The notes below the pieces were generated by a model that saw only the letters and a program-made list of their open reading frames with translations, ran no database searches and had not been told where the DNA came from. From positions 682,001-746,000 of the forward strand of contig NZ_JANKBZ010000001.1 in NCBI RefSeq assembly GCF_024623785.1: a stretch of DNA of 64,000 bases. The letters run 5' to 3'. Made by a program: the position numbers and the translations under genes. Position 1 is the stretch's first letter; each line of letters begins with the position of its first letter. Below, one piece after another: positions 9,801-16,306 of this stretch. This stretch comes from Archangium lipolyticum. Lineage in GTDB: Bacteria > Myxococcota > Myxococcia > Myxococcales > Myxococcaceae.

Positions 9801-10375
9801 CGCATCCACTCCTTGAAGCGGAAGAAGCCGAGGAAGGCGGTGTTCTGGGGTACCGGGCGCCACTCCAGGGGCGCCTCGGTGACGAGCGACTGGAGGATGC
9901 CGGTGCGAACCGGAGCCCCCTTGTCGCCCGGGTGGTAGACGACGCGCGTGGGGGCATGCGCCTTGTCCTCCGGGCGCACCACGAGCATCAGGTGGAAGAG
10001 GGGGCCCGAGTCCCGCTCCTGCCGGAAGGCGACGAGGTCTCCGGTGCGCAGCGACTCGCGCGTGGCCTCGTCGCGGCCGAGCGGCGCGAAGCTGTGCGTG
10101 AGGAGCGTCTCGGCGTCGGCGAAGTCACCGGGCTGGCCCTTGTCGTCGCGCCACAGGGGCGAGTCGAGCCGCCTGGGGTGGAGGCGCCGGTACGCGGCGC
10201 GGAAGGCGAAGCGCACCAGGCCGGCGCAGTCGCGCTGGGCGGGGTTCCACTGGGGATCCATCCGGCGCACCTGCGCGAGCACCACGTGGGCCACCTCGCG
10301 CCGCAGCAGCGCGTCGAGGGACTCGGGCGCGGGCGAGGCCGCCTGGAGCGACAGGAGCAGGAGCAGCACGGGCAT
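9797..10375 (-). CDS. yfaT: DUF1175/YfaT-like secreted NlpC/P60-like cysteine protein
   Basis: 192 residues with a very short hydrophobic signal (residues 2-13). The DCAGLVRFAFR segment and a downstream FHLMLVV strand place a Cys and a His as in NlpC/P60-fold amidases (Cys at a helix start, His in a following strand). This is the pattern expected for DUF1175 (YfaT). The substrate is unknown; a peptidoglycan peptide is plausible from the operon. The stop overlaps the ATG of the DUF2138 gene by 4 bases. It lies 15 bp downstream of the DUF2135 gene. Family call from context and motif; enzymatic activity is inferred. Confidence 0.78.
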   Translation of the reverse strand: MPVLLLLLSLQAASPAPESLDALLRREVAHVVLAQVRRMDPQWNPAQRDCAGLVRFAFRAAYRRLHPRRLDSPLWRDDKGQPGDFADAETLLTHSFAPLGRDEATRESLRTGDLVAFRQERDSGPLFHLMLVVRPEDKAHAPTRVVYHPGDKGAPVRTGILQSLVTEAPLEWRPVPQNTAFLGFFRFKEWMR

Positions 10376-10390
10376 GGCGTCGGGGAAGCC

Positions 10391-11302
10391 TCAGTACTCC
10401 GAGTCCACGCCGCCGCTGGTGAGCGTCTTGACGGCCTCGTCCAGGTTGCGAGGCCACTCGGGGGCCTTGGGGGCCGGGTCCTGCGAGGGCACGTAGATCT
10501 CCGCCTTGCCATCGCCGAGCACGTTCACCCAGGCGAGCACGCGCGTGGTGCCGGGCGTGGCCAGGGGGATGCGCACCATGCGCCGCATCTCCTGGGGCGT
10601 GCCGCCGTAGAGGACGACGTTGAGGGTGGCCACGGTGTGGGCCTTGTCACCGCTGGGCCAGTAGTTGGTGGCGATGAGGTAGAGGCCCTTGGGGGGAGCG
10701 CGGTGGACGTAGAGATAGGGCCCGTAGGCGGGGTCGTCGAAGTCGCCGCCCTGCTCGTTGAGGAAGAAGGTGCCGCCGCTGGGGCTCTCGGTGTTGGCCC
10801 AGTAGACGTGGGCCATCTTCTTCAGGTCGAGCACCTGGCCCGAGCCGTCCGGGGCCTGGGAGAGGCTCTGCTGGGTGGGCTCGTAGATGTGGAGATCGGT
10901 GTAGACGCCCTCGGTGTCACTGGTGAGGACGGCCTTGAGGGGGACGGGAGGAATCTGCGCGTAGCTGGTGGCCTGGGCGCGGGCGGTGCCGGCCTGGTTG
11001 GTGGCCAGGACGGTGACGACGTTCTTGCCGCTGGCGGCGGGGAACTTGCGCTTGAAGCGCCCGCTGAAGGTGCGCATCAGGTAGCGGTCGCCGTTGATGG
11101 AGATGACCACCGGGTCGATGGTGGTGTCGCTGACGGTGCCCTCGACGAGCAGCATCCGGTCCACCGTCCAGCCGCCGGAAGGCGCGGTGAGGCGCACGGT
11201 GGGCAGCGTCTTGCCCTGGCCGATGGGAACACCCTGCTGACGGGAAGGGGCGGTGGGCGCCGGGGCCTGCGTGAGCAGCACGGCCAGGAGTACGGGGAGC
11301 AT
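10391..11302 (-). CDS. yfaP: DUF2135/YfaP-like secreted protein
   Basis: 303 residues, first gene of the tightly packed macroglobulin operon. An N-terminal signal peptide (about 1-14) leads into a region rich in beta strands. The first half resembles an Ig-like domain (GTVSDTTIDPVVISING followed by F-SGRFKRKF). The second half carries the DUF2135-like block with HVYWANTESPSGG, YGPYLYVHRAPPKGLYLIATNYW and VLYGGTP. DUF2135 proteins are secreted and often found beside macroglobulins. No catalytic residues stand out, so a binding or structural role is more likely. An SD-like GACGAG lies before the ATG. Confidence 0.8.
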   Translation of the reverse strand: MLPVLLAVLLTQAPAPTAPSRQQGVPIGQGKTLPTVRLTAPSGGWTVDRMLLVEGTVSDTTIDPVVISINGDRYLMRTFSGRFKRKFPAASGKNVVTVLATNQAGTARAQATSYAQIPPVPLKAVLTSDTEGVYTDLHIYEPTQQSLSQAPDGSGQVLDLKKMAHVYWANTESPSGGTFFLNEQGGDFDDPAYGPYLYVHRAPPKGLYLIATNYWPSGDKAHTVATLNVVLYGGTPQEMRRMVRIPLATPGTTRVLAWVNVLGDGKAEIYVPSQDPAPKAPEWPRNLDEAVKTLTSGGVDSEY

Positions 11303-11388
11303 CGAGGGCTCGTCCTGTCGGAAAGTGGATGGACGATCCCGAGCCTGCGGCAGATGGCCGGCGCTTTCAAGCCACTCCGCCGCTTACT

Positions 11389-11799
11389 TCACGCCGGCTC
11401 GAACCACGTATGGCCGTAGTCGTAGCAGAGCTCCTCGCCGGGCTGGATGTCCCTCAAGGCGACCGCGGCGCCCGTCTCTGGCACCGGTCCATCGACGAGC
11501 TCGACGTTCGGCGTGTCCGAGTGGTTGTAGAGCGCCAGCAGACCCCATGCGTACGCCTTCTCGCGGCCGGGCTCCTGGCCCCAGGTGAACACGTGGTGCA
11601 GCGCCTGGCAGTCCCGGTGGTCCATCTGCTTGAGATCCGTGGCCGGGAAGCGGCTGATCGGCGCCCACTCGATGATGGTCCCCTTGGGGAGGAATCGCCG
11701 TGCGAAGACTCCCCTCCCCTTGCCGGGGATACGTCGCCATTCGACGTTGGGGTGGAACTGGTTGGCCGCGATGAGGGTGTCTATCTCGGGGTTGTTCAT
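11389..11799 (-). CDS. SET-domain protein (putative protein-lysine methyltransferase)
   Basis: 136 residues, essentially a minimal SET domain with no signal peptide. Conserved SET features are visible: GKGRGVFARRFLPKGTII at the start of the fold, LYNHSDTPN (the NHS pseudoknot motif that binds S-adenosylmethionine), and PGEELCYDYG with the catalytic-type Tyr near the C-terminus. There are no pre-SET Cys clusters. It is expected to methylate a protein lysine in the cytoplasm; the target is unknown. It lies 86 bp upstream of the DUF2135 gene on the same strand and may be cotranscribed with the envelope operon, though the gap leaves room for a separate promoter. Confidence 0.85.
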   Translation of the reverse strand: MNNPEIDTLIAANQFHPNVEWRRIPGKGRGVFARRFLPKGTIIEWAPISRFPATDLKQMDHRDCQALHHVFTWGQEPGREKAYAWGLLALYNHSDTPNVELVDGPVPETGAAVALRDIQPGEELCYDYGHTWFEPA

Positions 11800-11920
11800 G
11801 GAAGGACGGCTGCCGGGTTGCGAATGCCCAGATAGTAGGAACGACCTCGGAACGCCACCATCCCCTCCCCGCGCTCCACGCGTTCAGAGCGGAACACGTC
11901 CGCCAACCCCTCGGGTCGCG

Positions 11921-12835
11921 TCAGGCGCCTTCCACTTCCTCCTCGGACGCGTCTGGCTTCTTGCCACTGAGGATCTGCTCGATCTCCGCGTGCGCCACCC
12001 GCGCCTGCCCGGCGTCGAGCCGCTTCACCGCCTCCATCTGCTCGATGATCCAGTGCGCCCGCTTCTCGAGCGCCTTCGAGCCCGAGGAGGGTGAGCGCTT
12101 GCGTGGCGCCGGGAGCATCGCCGCCAGGATCGCTCCCTGCGCCGGCGTCAGCTGCGAGGCCGGGATGCCGAAGTGCTCCCGCGCACCCGCCTCGATGCCG
12201 TAGACCCCGTTCCCCCACTCCACCACGTTCAGGTACAGCGAGAGGATGCGGTTCTTCGGCAGCGACGTCTCCAGCCGGTGCGCCAGGATCAGCTCCTTGC
12301 CCTTGCGCAGCAGGCTGCGGTCCGTCGACAGCCAGAGGTTCTTGGCCAGCTGCTGGGTGATCGTCGAGGCCCCTCGCCCCAGCTTCCCCTTGCGCATGGC
12401 GTCTTCCAGCGCGTTCTCCAGCTCCTTCGTGTCCACGCCCTCGTGCAGGTAGAAGCTCGCGTCCTCCGAGAGCAACACCGCGTCGATGGCGTGCTTCGAC
12501 ACGTTCGACAGCCCCACCCAGGACTGAGTCCGCCGCACCTTGCGGCCGGCCTCCTTCGCCTCCTGCGCGCGCTGCTCCATGAGCGCCGTCGTCTTCGGGT
12601 TCTGCTTCAGCAGCGGGGCCGCGTCCGGCAGGCGCGTGTACTCGTAGGACACGAACACCACGAGCCCCAGGAAGCCCACCATCAGCAGCGTGCGCACCAG
12701 CCCGCCGCCTCCGCGCTTGCTCGCCTTCCCGACCTGCTTCGCCTTGCCCGTGGTGGCCAGCTTCGTCTTGCCCGTGTTCGCTGGCTTCACCTTGCTCGTA
12801 CCGCTCTGACTCAGTTTCATCGTGCGGCTGCCCAT
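11921..12835 (-). CDS. mtgA: Monofunctional peptidoglycan glycosyltransferase (GT51, MtgA-like)
   Basis: 304 residues. A basic, Lys/Thr/Gly-rich cytoplasmic tail (about 1-45) precedes one transmembrane helix (about 48-64) and a GT51 domain that polymerises lipid II into glycan strands. Motifs: SEDASFYLHEGVD with the catalytic Glu near residue 120, GASTITQQLAKNLW, and KNRILSLYLNVVEWG, in the usual order. No transpeptidase domain follows, so it is monofunctional. The C-terminus is Glu-rich. The start is uncertain between ATG at 12835 (weak GGAT upstream) and 12820; upstream frame extension looks non-coding. It sits on the same strand just upstream of the SET gene and the macroglobulin operon. 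Confidence 0.9.
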   Translation of the reverse strand: MGSRTMKLSQSGTSKVKPANTGKTKLATTGKAKQVGKASKRGGGGLVRTLLMVGFLGLVVFVSYEYTRLPDAAPLLKQNPKTTALMEQRAQEAKEAGRKVRRTQSWVGLSNVSKHAIDAVLLSEDASFYLHEGVDTKELENALEDAMRKGKLGRGASTITQQLAKNLWLSTDRSLLRKGKELILAHRLETSLPKNRILSLYLNVVEWGNGVYGIEAGAREHFGIPASQLTPAQGAILAAMLPAPRKRSPSSGSKALEKRAHWIIEQMEAVKRLDAGQARVAHAEIEQILSGKKPDASEEEVEGA

Positions 12836-12986
12836 GTGGGTGATCCATCTACATCGAAGATCCCCTGGAGGAAATTTCGTCTCCCGGGGTGCCACTCCCC
12901 GGGCGATCACGACGGGGCTCGCCCCCTCGCCACTCTCCTACCCGATGTGAACCCCACGCCCGATTCCTTCCCTGAAGGAGGGGTCC

Positions 12987-13367
12987 ATGTCCATTCGACT
13001 GATGTCCTGGGGTGTCCTCGCCGCGGGTGCCATCTTCCTCGGTTCAGCCTGCACTCCCACCGCCGATGCGCAGGAGTCGTCCAGCGACCTGCGGAAGGAG
13101 GGCGCCTTCTGCGGAGGCTTCGCCGCCATCCCCTGTGCCGAGGGCTACGTCTGTGTCGACGACCCCTCGGATGATTGCGATCCCAACCAAGGGGGCGCCG
13201 ACTGCGGCGGCATCTGCCAGAAGGCGCCGAAGAAGGAATGCGATGACCCGAGCCGGACCTACGTCTCGAGGGATCCGGAGCGGTGCGCGGCCATCCGGTT
13301 CGTCTGCGACCCCGGTCTGGCTCCGTTCTTCGATGACTGCGGCTGTGGTTGTGAGCCCGCTCCGTAG
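12987..13367 (+). CDS. Small Cys-rich lipoprotein
   Basis: 126 residues preceded by a strong SD (AAGGAGG about 8 bases before the ATG). A lipoprotein signal with lipobox LGSAC puts the lipidated Cys near residue 22. The mature part has about 13 Cys in repeated short blocks (FCGGF, PCAEGYVC, DDCDPNQGGADCGGIC, CGCGCEP), typical of extracytoplasmic disulphide-rich proteins abundant in myxobacteria. The Asp-rich DDPSDDCDPN stretch might bind calcium. No enzyme family is recognised. It is transcribed divergently from the GT51 gene. Confidence 0.75.
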   Translation: MSIRLMSWGVLAAGAIFLGSACTPTADAQESSSDLRKEGAFCGGFAAIPCAEGYVCVDDPSDDCDPNQGGADCGGICQKAPKKECDDPSRTYVSRDPERCAAIRFVCDPGLAPFFDDCGCGCEPAP

Positions 13368-13469
13368 TCCGGCGGGCGCACGAAGCTACATCCGCAACTA
13401 CACGGGGCACGCACCCGAGGTGAACCGACTACCGGGGTTGCTCAGGCGGGGTGTCCTGGTGGGGTTGGT

Positions 13470-13964
13470 TCAACGGAAAGAGTCCACGACGAACACGCCA
13501 GAGGACGAGAATTCGAGCACCGCCATTCCCGGTTTCGATTCGGGCAGTTTCTTTAGCTGGCCATGCGCGAGCCTTGCCACCGCGCAAATCGGGATCGTGT
13601 CGCCGTGTGGCGGCCTCGCTTCGTAATATCGGACGACGACCTGCGGGCCACCTGTCCAGACTCGTCCGTATAGCCGTGTAGGTGCTTCAAGTGGTCCGAG
13701 AGGTTCGTTCAACATGCTCTCGACAGGCCCGTCATACAGGGTGATTGGGCTGGTGTCGGTCTGGTTCACATCAAGTTCAACGAAAGCCGAGTCCCCAGGA
13801 CGCAGCCGAAGAATTCGCATCGCCGTAAGGGCCTCCTCCGGACACTTCTCCGGTCCAGGGCTGCCATCCGGACGCAAGGGCACTCCCGCCGTTGGGCAAC
13901 CCGTGGCCGCGAGAAACAGGAGGAGAGAGGGGCGAATCAGTGCTCTAGCCGAACGCATGAGCAA
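13470..13964 (-). CDS. Hypothetical lipoprotein, AT-richer than neighbours
   Basis: 164 residues. A signal peptide with lipobox AATGC gives a lipidated Cys near residue 23. The mature protein begins with a Pro/Gly-rich stretch and continues as probable beta structure (VVVRYYEARP, FVVDSFR at the C-terminus). No family is recognised. It lies 5 bp after the DUF2381 gene on the same strand, so the two are probably one transcript. Codon use is less GC-biased than the flanking genes, which suggests acquisition or relaxed selection. Confidence 0.55.
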   Translation of the reverse strand: MLMRSARALIRPSLLLFLAATGCPTAGVPLRPDGSPGPEKCPEEALTAMRILRLRPGDSAFVELDVNQTDTSPITLYDGPVESMLNEPLGPLEAPTRLYGRVWTGGPQVVVRYYEARPPHGDTIPICAVARLAHGQLKKLPESKPGMAVLEFSSSGVFVVDSFR

Positions 13965-13969
13965 CCCTC

Positions 13970-14917
13970 TTACTTTTTGAAGAGACTACGATCCAGCGTC
14001 ACATGCGCCGCCAGCATTCCGTCGTGGCGAAAAATTCCCAGGGCAAGCTTGCTGGGGCCCTGTGGCGAGTCAAAAGCGCTCTTATCCGCGACAACGGCGA
14101 CAAATCCTGTTTCGCCAGGGGGAATCACCTTTTTGTTCGTTCGTAGGGCAAACGGCCTTCCTTCACCGACGAACAATGGAGGCTGGGACCCCGGTGGTAG
14201 CACAAACAGGCGAGCGTCCATCAATCTCCAAGGAGTGGATGGGTCTTTGTTTGTCACACGAAACAGAACCGCCACTTTTTCCTTACCATCGGTAAGAACG
14301 CTAGCTTGAATGTTCGAATCCTCATTCTTGAAGATCCAGGCTTTACGGATCACAAATGGTGTGAACCTCACCGCGCCTTGCGTAAGGAGCGCCGCGAGGG
14401 TGTGGTTTTCAGACGACCCCGTAAAGCTCTCAACCGTGAGTTGATCCCAAAGCTCACGCTCCCTTTCTTTGGATTCCTCTAGCTGCTTACGAAGCGCATC
14501 TGGAGCGTCCGGTTCCAAGAACACGTTTACCTGTTGGTCGGGCCACTCTCCCTCCTTCCAGCTTGACCCTGAAATGGTAAAGGGTACTTCCGTCCCATCC
14601 GCGAGCCGGACCACCAAGAGAAATCGGTCCTCGGGCTCAAGGGTTTGAAGCGGTTCAATGAGCACTCGCTTCCCGGCACACGTCACCGGCTCAAAACGAC
14701 CTTCCCACCCCAGCATTTTCGTTCCTGCCTCGGTGCAGGGTTGCTGAAACCGGAGAACGGTCGTCACGTCACGAGTCACGAATAGCTGTTCGGCCCTCTC
14801 CTGCGGGTCGTTCCGAACGTAGACACTCCGGACTGAGGGGAATCGCTCCCTCGCCATTGCCACAGACGCTATGACGACGAGAAACAGAGCAGACCGGGGA
14901 GGTAAGAAATTCCGCAT
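13970..14917 (-). CDS. DUF2381 / TIGR02268 family secreted protein
   Basis: About 315 residues with an N-terminal signal peptide. The pattern matches the Myxococcus paralogous family TIGR02268 (DUF2381): a VYVRNDPQERAEQLFV opening, TVLRFQQPC, a central charged coiled region (KQLEESKERERELWDQL), then VLFRVTNKD and PWRLMDARL blocks. The function is unknown; members are often beside protein kinases, but none is next to this one. The start could be ATG 14917 or an upstream TTG at 14929 preceded by AGG. The gene is clearly AT-richer than the surroundings. Family call from pattern memory. Confidence 0.75.
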   Translation of the reverse strand: MRNFLPPRSALFLVVIASVAMARERFPSVRSVYVRNDPQERAEQLFVTRDVTTVLRFQQPCTEAGTKMLGWEGRFEPVTCAGKRVLIEPLQTLEPEDRFLLVVRLADGTEVPFTISGSSWKEGEWPDQQVNVFLEPDAPDALRKQLEESKERERELWDQLTVESFTGSSENHTLAALLTQGAVRFTPFVIRKAWIFKNEDSNIQASVLTDGKEKVAVLFRVTNKDPSTPWRLMDARLFVLPPGSQPPLFVGEGRPFALRTNKKVIPPGETGFVAVVADKSAFDSPQGPSKLALGIFRHDGMLAAHVTLDRSLFKK

Positions 14918-15017
14918 ACAAGGGGCCAACCTATCCGATAACCCGAACGAACATCCAGCCCTCCGAGCCTTTGCCCGTCATAGCGACCTAAAAGCCCGCC
15001 GCTCTAGGCTGGAGAGC

Positions 15018-15473
15018 ATGAACAACGTGACTTCCTGCTTCTTCGCCAGCGTGGCCCTCCTGTGGGGCATGCTCGTGTCCGGTTGCTCAACTGGTAGGGC
15101 GCATTACGCCTACTCCGGTGGAACGCACTACACTTACACGTCGAACCGTCCCGTAGTCCTGGCGCAAGCGGCAACAATGGACTGCCGACCTGGCGACTCC
15201 ACCATGACGTGCTGCATCAAGAAGCATCCACAGGACCCGGTAGGCGCTTGTGGGGCCACGCAATCCGAGGTTGATCAGGTGCTCAGGGCTGCGCGCGCCG
15301 ATGCTGACGATGACGACTACTCCAACAACGATTCCTTGCCCGAATGGAAGCAGGATTGCATTCGGAACTACAACAGGTGCCAAGATCGTAAATGGACGGG
15401 CAATTGCCACGACTGCATGCGCTTGTGTGAAGGGCAGCAAAAATGGCCTTCTGGCAAGTGCCACGGGAAATAG
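15018..15473 (+). CDS. Cys-rich lipoprotein, possible polymorphic-toxin-like effector
   Basis: 151 residues. I start at the ATG at 15018, which has GGAGAG just upstream and gives a proper lipoprotein signal (lipobox VSGC, Cys about residue 23); longer frames have no SD. A CCIKKHPQDPVGACG block and a C-terminal Cys/Trp-rich module (WKQDCIRNYNRC, WTGNCHDCMRLCEG) follow. I recall this type of tail from myxobacterial lipoproteins with variable C-termini, but I cannot name the family. The next gene starts 14 bp downstream, suggesting a functional pair. Confidence 0.6.
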   Translation: MNNVTSCFFASVALLWGMLVSGCSTGRAHYAYSGGTHYTYTSNRPVVLAQAATMDCRPGDSTMTCCIKKHPQDPVGACGATQSEVDQVLRAARADADDDDYSNNDSLPEWKQDCIRNYNRCQDRKWTGNCHDCMRLCEGQQKWPSGKCHGK

Positions 15474-15487
15474 GTAGAGGCGCGTAC

Positions 15488-16276
15488 ATGGCTGAAGAGA
15501 CGGACTTGGATGATGTATGGGTGCTGAGTCGCAACGTTCTTCAGAACGGAGCCCCGTTGGAACTCAACGACGAGATGCGCGCCCTTCTTTTGAGGACCGC
15601 TCAGCAGGTGGCCATCAGCCAGCAGGACGCGGAAGATGCTCTGCGCAGTCTGCCCACCGCAACGACGCTGCTAGGAGAGATCCACCAGCGCATTGGGGAA
15701 GGGTCCCGGCGACTCAACAGGGCCCGAGACCGGGTGGAAGAACTTCAAGAAAAAGGGGACCTGAACGGGGCACAACAGCTCATTCGTGACGTGCTCTCGG
15801 TGGAGGTTGTCCCCTTCTACCGGGAGCAGGCCAAAATCCTGCTAGACGAATTGACGGGACTTGCCGAGGTGCTCGCAACCGGGCGGATCAATCCGGACCT
15901 ACACGACCGGCAGCAACTCGCGGCGCTCTCCCTCCGAGTTCAGCAGGGTCACGCCCTGGAACTCACCGACGACTTGCGCGCCCTTCTTCGCCGGACCGCC
16001 CCCACGGCAGCCATCAGCGAGACCGAGACGGAAGAGACCCTAAAGAGCCCGGAAGGCGCCGAGGCCCTGATGGGGATGGTCCTCTCTCGCTTCCGGGAGA
16101 GTGAGCGCCGATTCTTGAATTCGATGTACCGGATGACGAGGCTCCGGGACTCGGGAGACCTTGAAGGTGCGCGCCAGCAGATGCGTGACGTGCTGGCCGT
16201 GGAGATCGTGCCGCAATACCGCCGGATGGCCGAGGAACAGCTAAGGGGCCTCGACAGCCCGCCCCCGGAGTCGTGA
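15488..16276 (+). CDS. Tandem DUSAM (DUF2379/TIGR02267) domain protein
   Basis: 262 residues, soluble, with GAGG about 8 bases before the ATG. It contains two copies of the same roughly 120-residue unit. Each has DDVW/LDDLR-type openings, ALLRRTA, AISQQDAE or AISETETE, then SRRLNRARDRVEELQEKGD or ERRFLNSMYRMTRLRDSGD, followed by GA-QQ-RDVL-VE-VP-YR. This repeat matches the myxobacteria-specific DUSAM domain. Its biochemical role is not known to me. It follows the Cys-rich lipoprotein gene closely. Tandem fusion of two units is less usual than single-domain paralogues. Confidence 0.82.
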   Translation: MAEETDLDDVWVLSRNVLQNGAPLELNDEMRALLLRTAQQVAISQQDAEDALRSLPTATTLLGEIHQRIGEGSRRLNRARDRVEELQEKGDLNGAQQLIRDVLSVEVVPFYREQAKILLDELTGLAEVLATGRINPDLHDRQQLAALSLRVQQGHALELTDDLRALLRRTAPTAAISETETEETLKSPEGAEALMGMVLSRFRESERRFLNSMYRMTRLRDSGDLEGARQQMRDVLAVEIVPQYRRMAEEQLRGLDSPPPES

Positions 16277-16306
16277 CCGGCTCGAGGAGAGGGGACGTCC
16301 ACGCGC

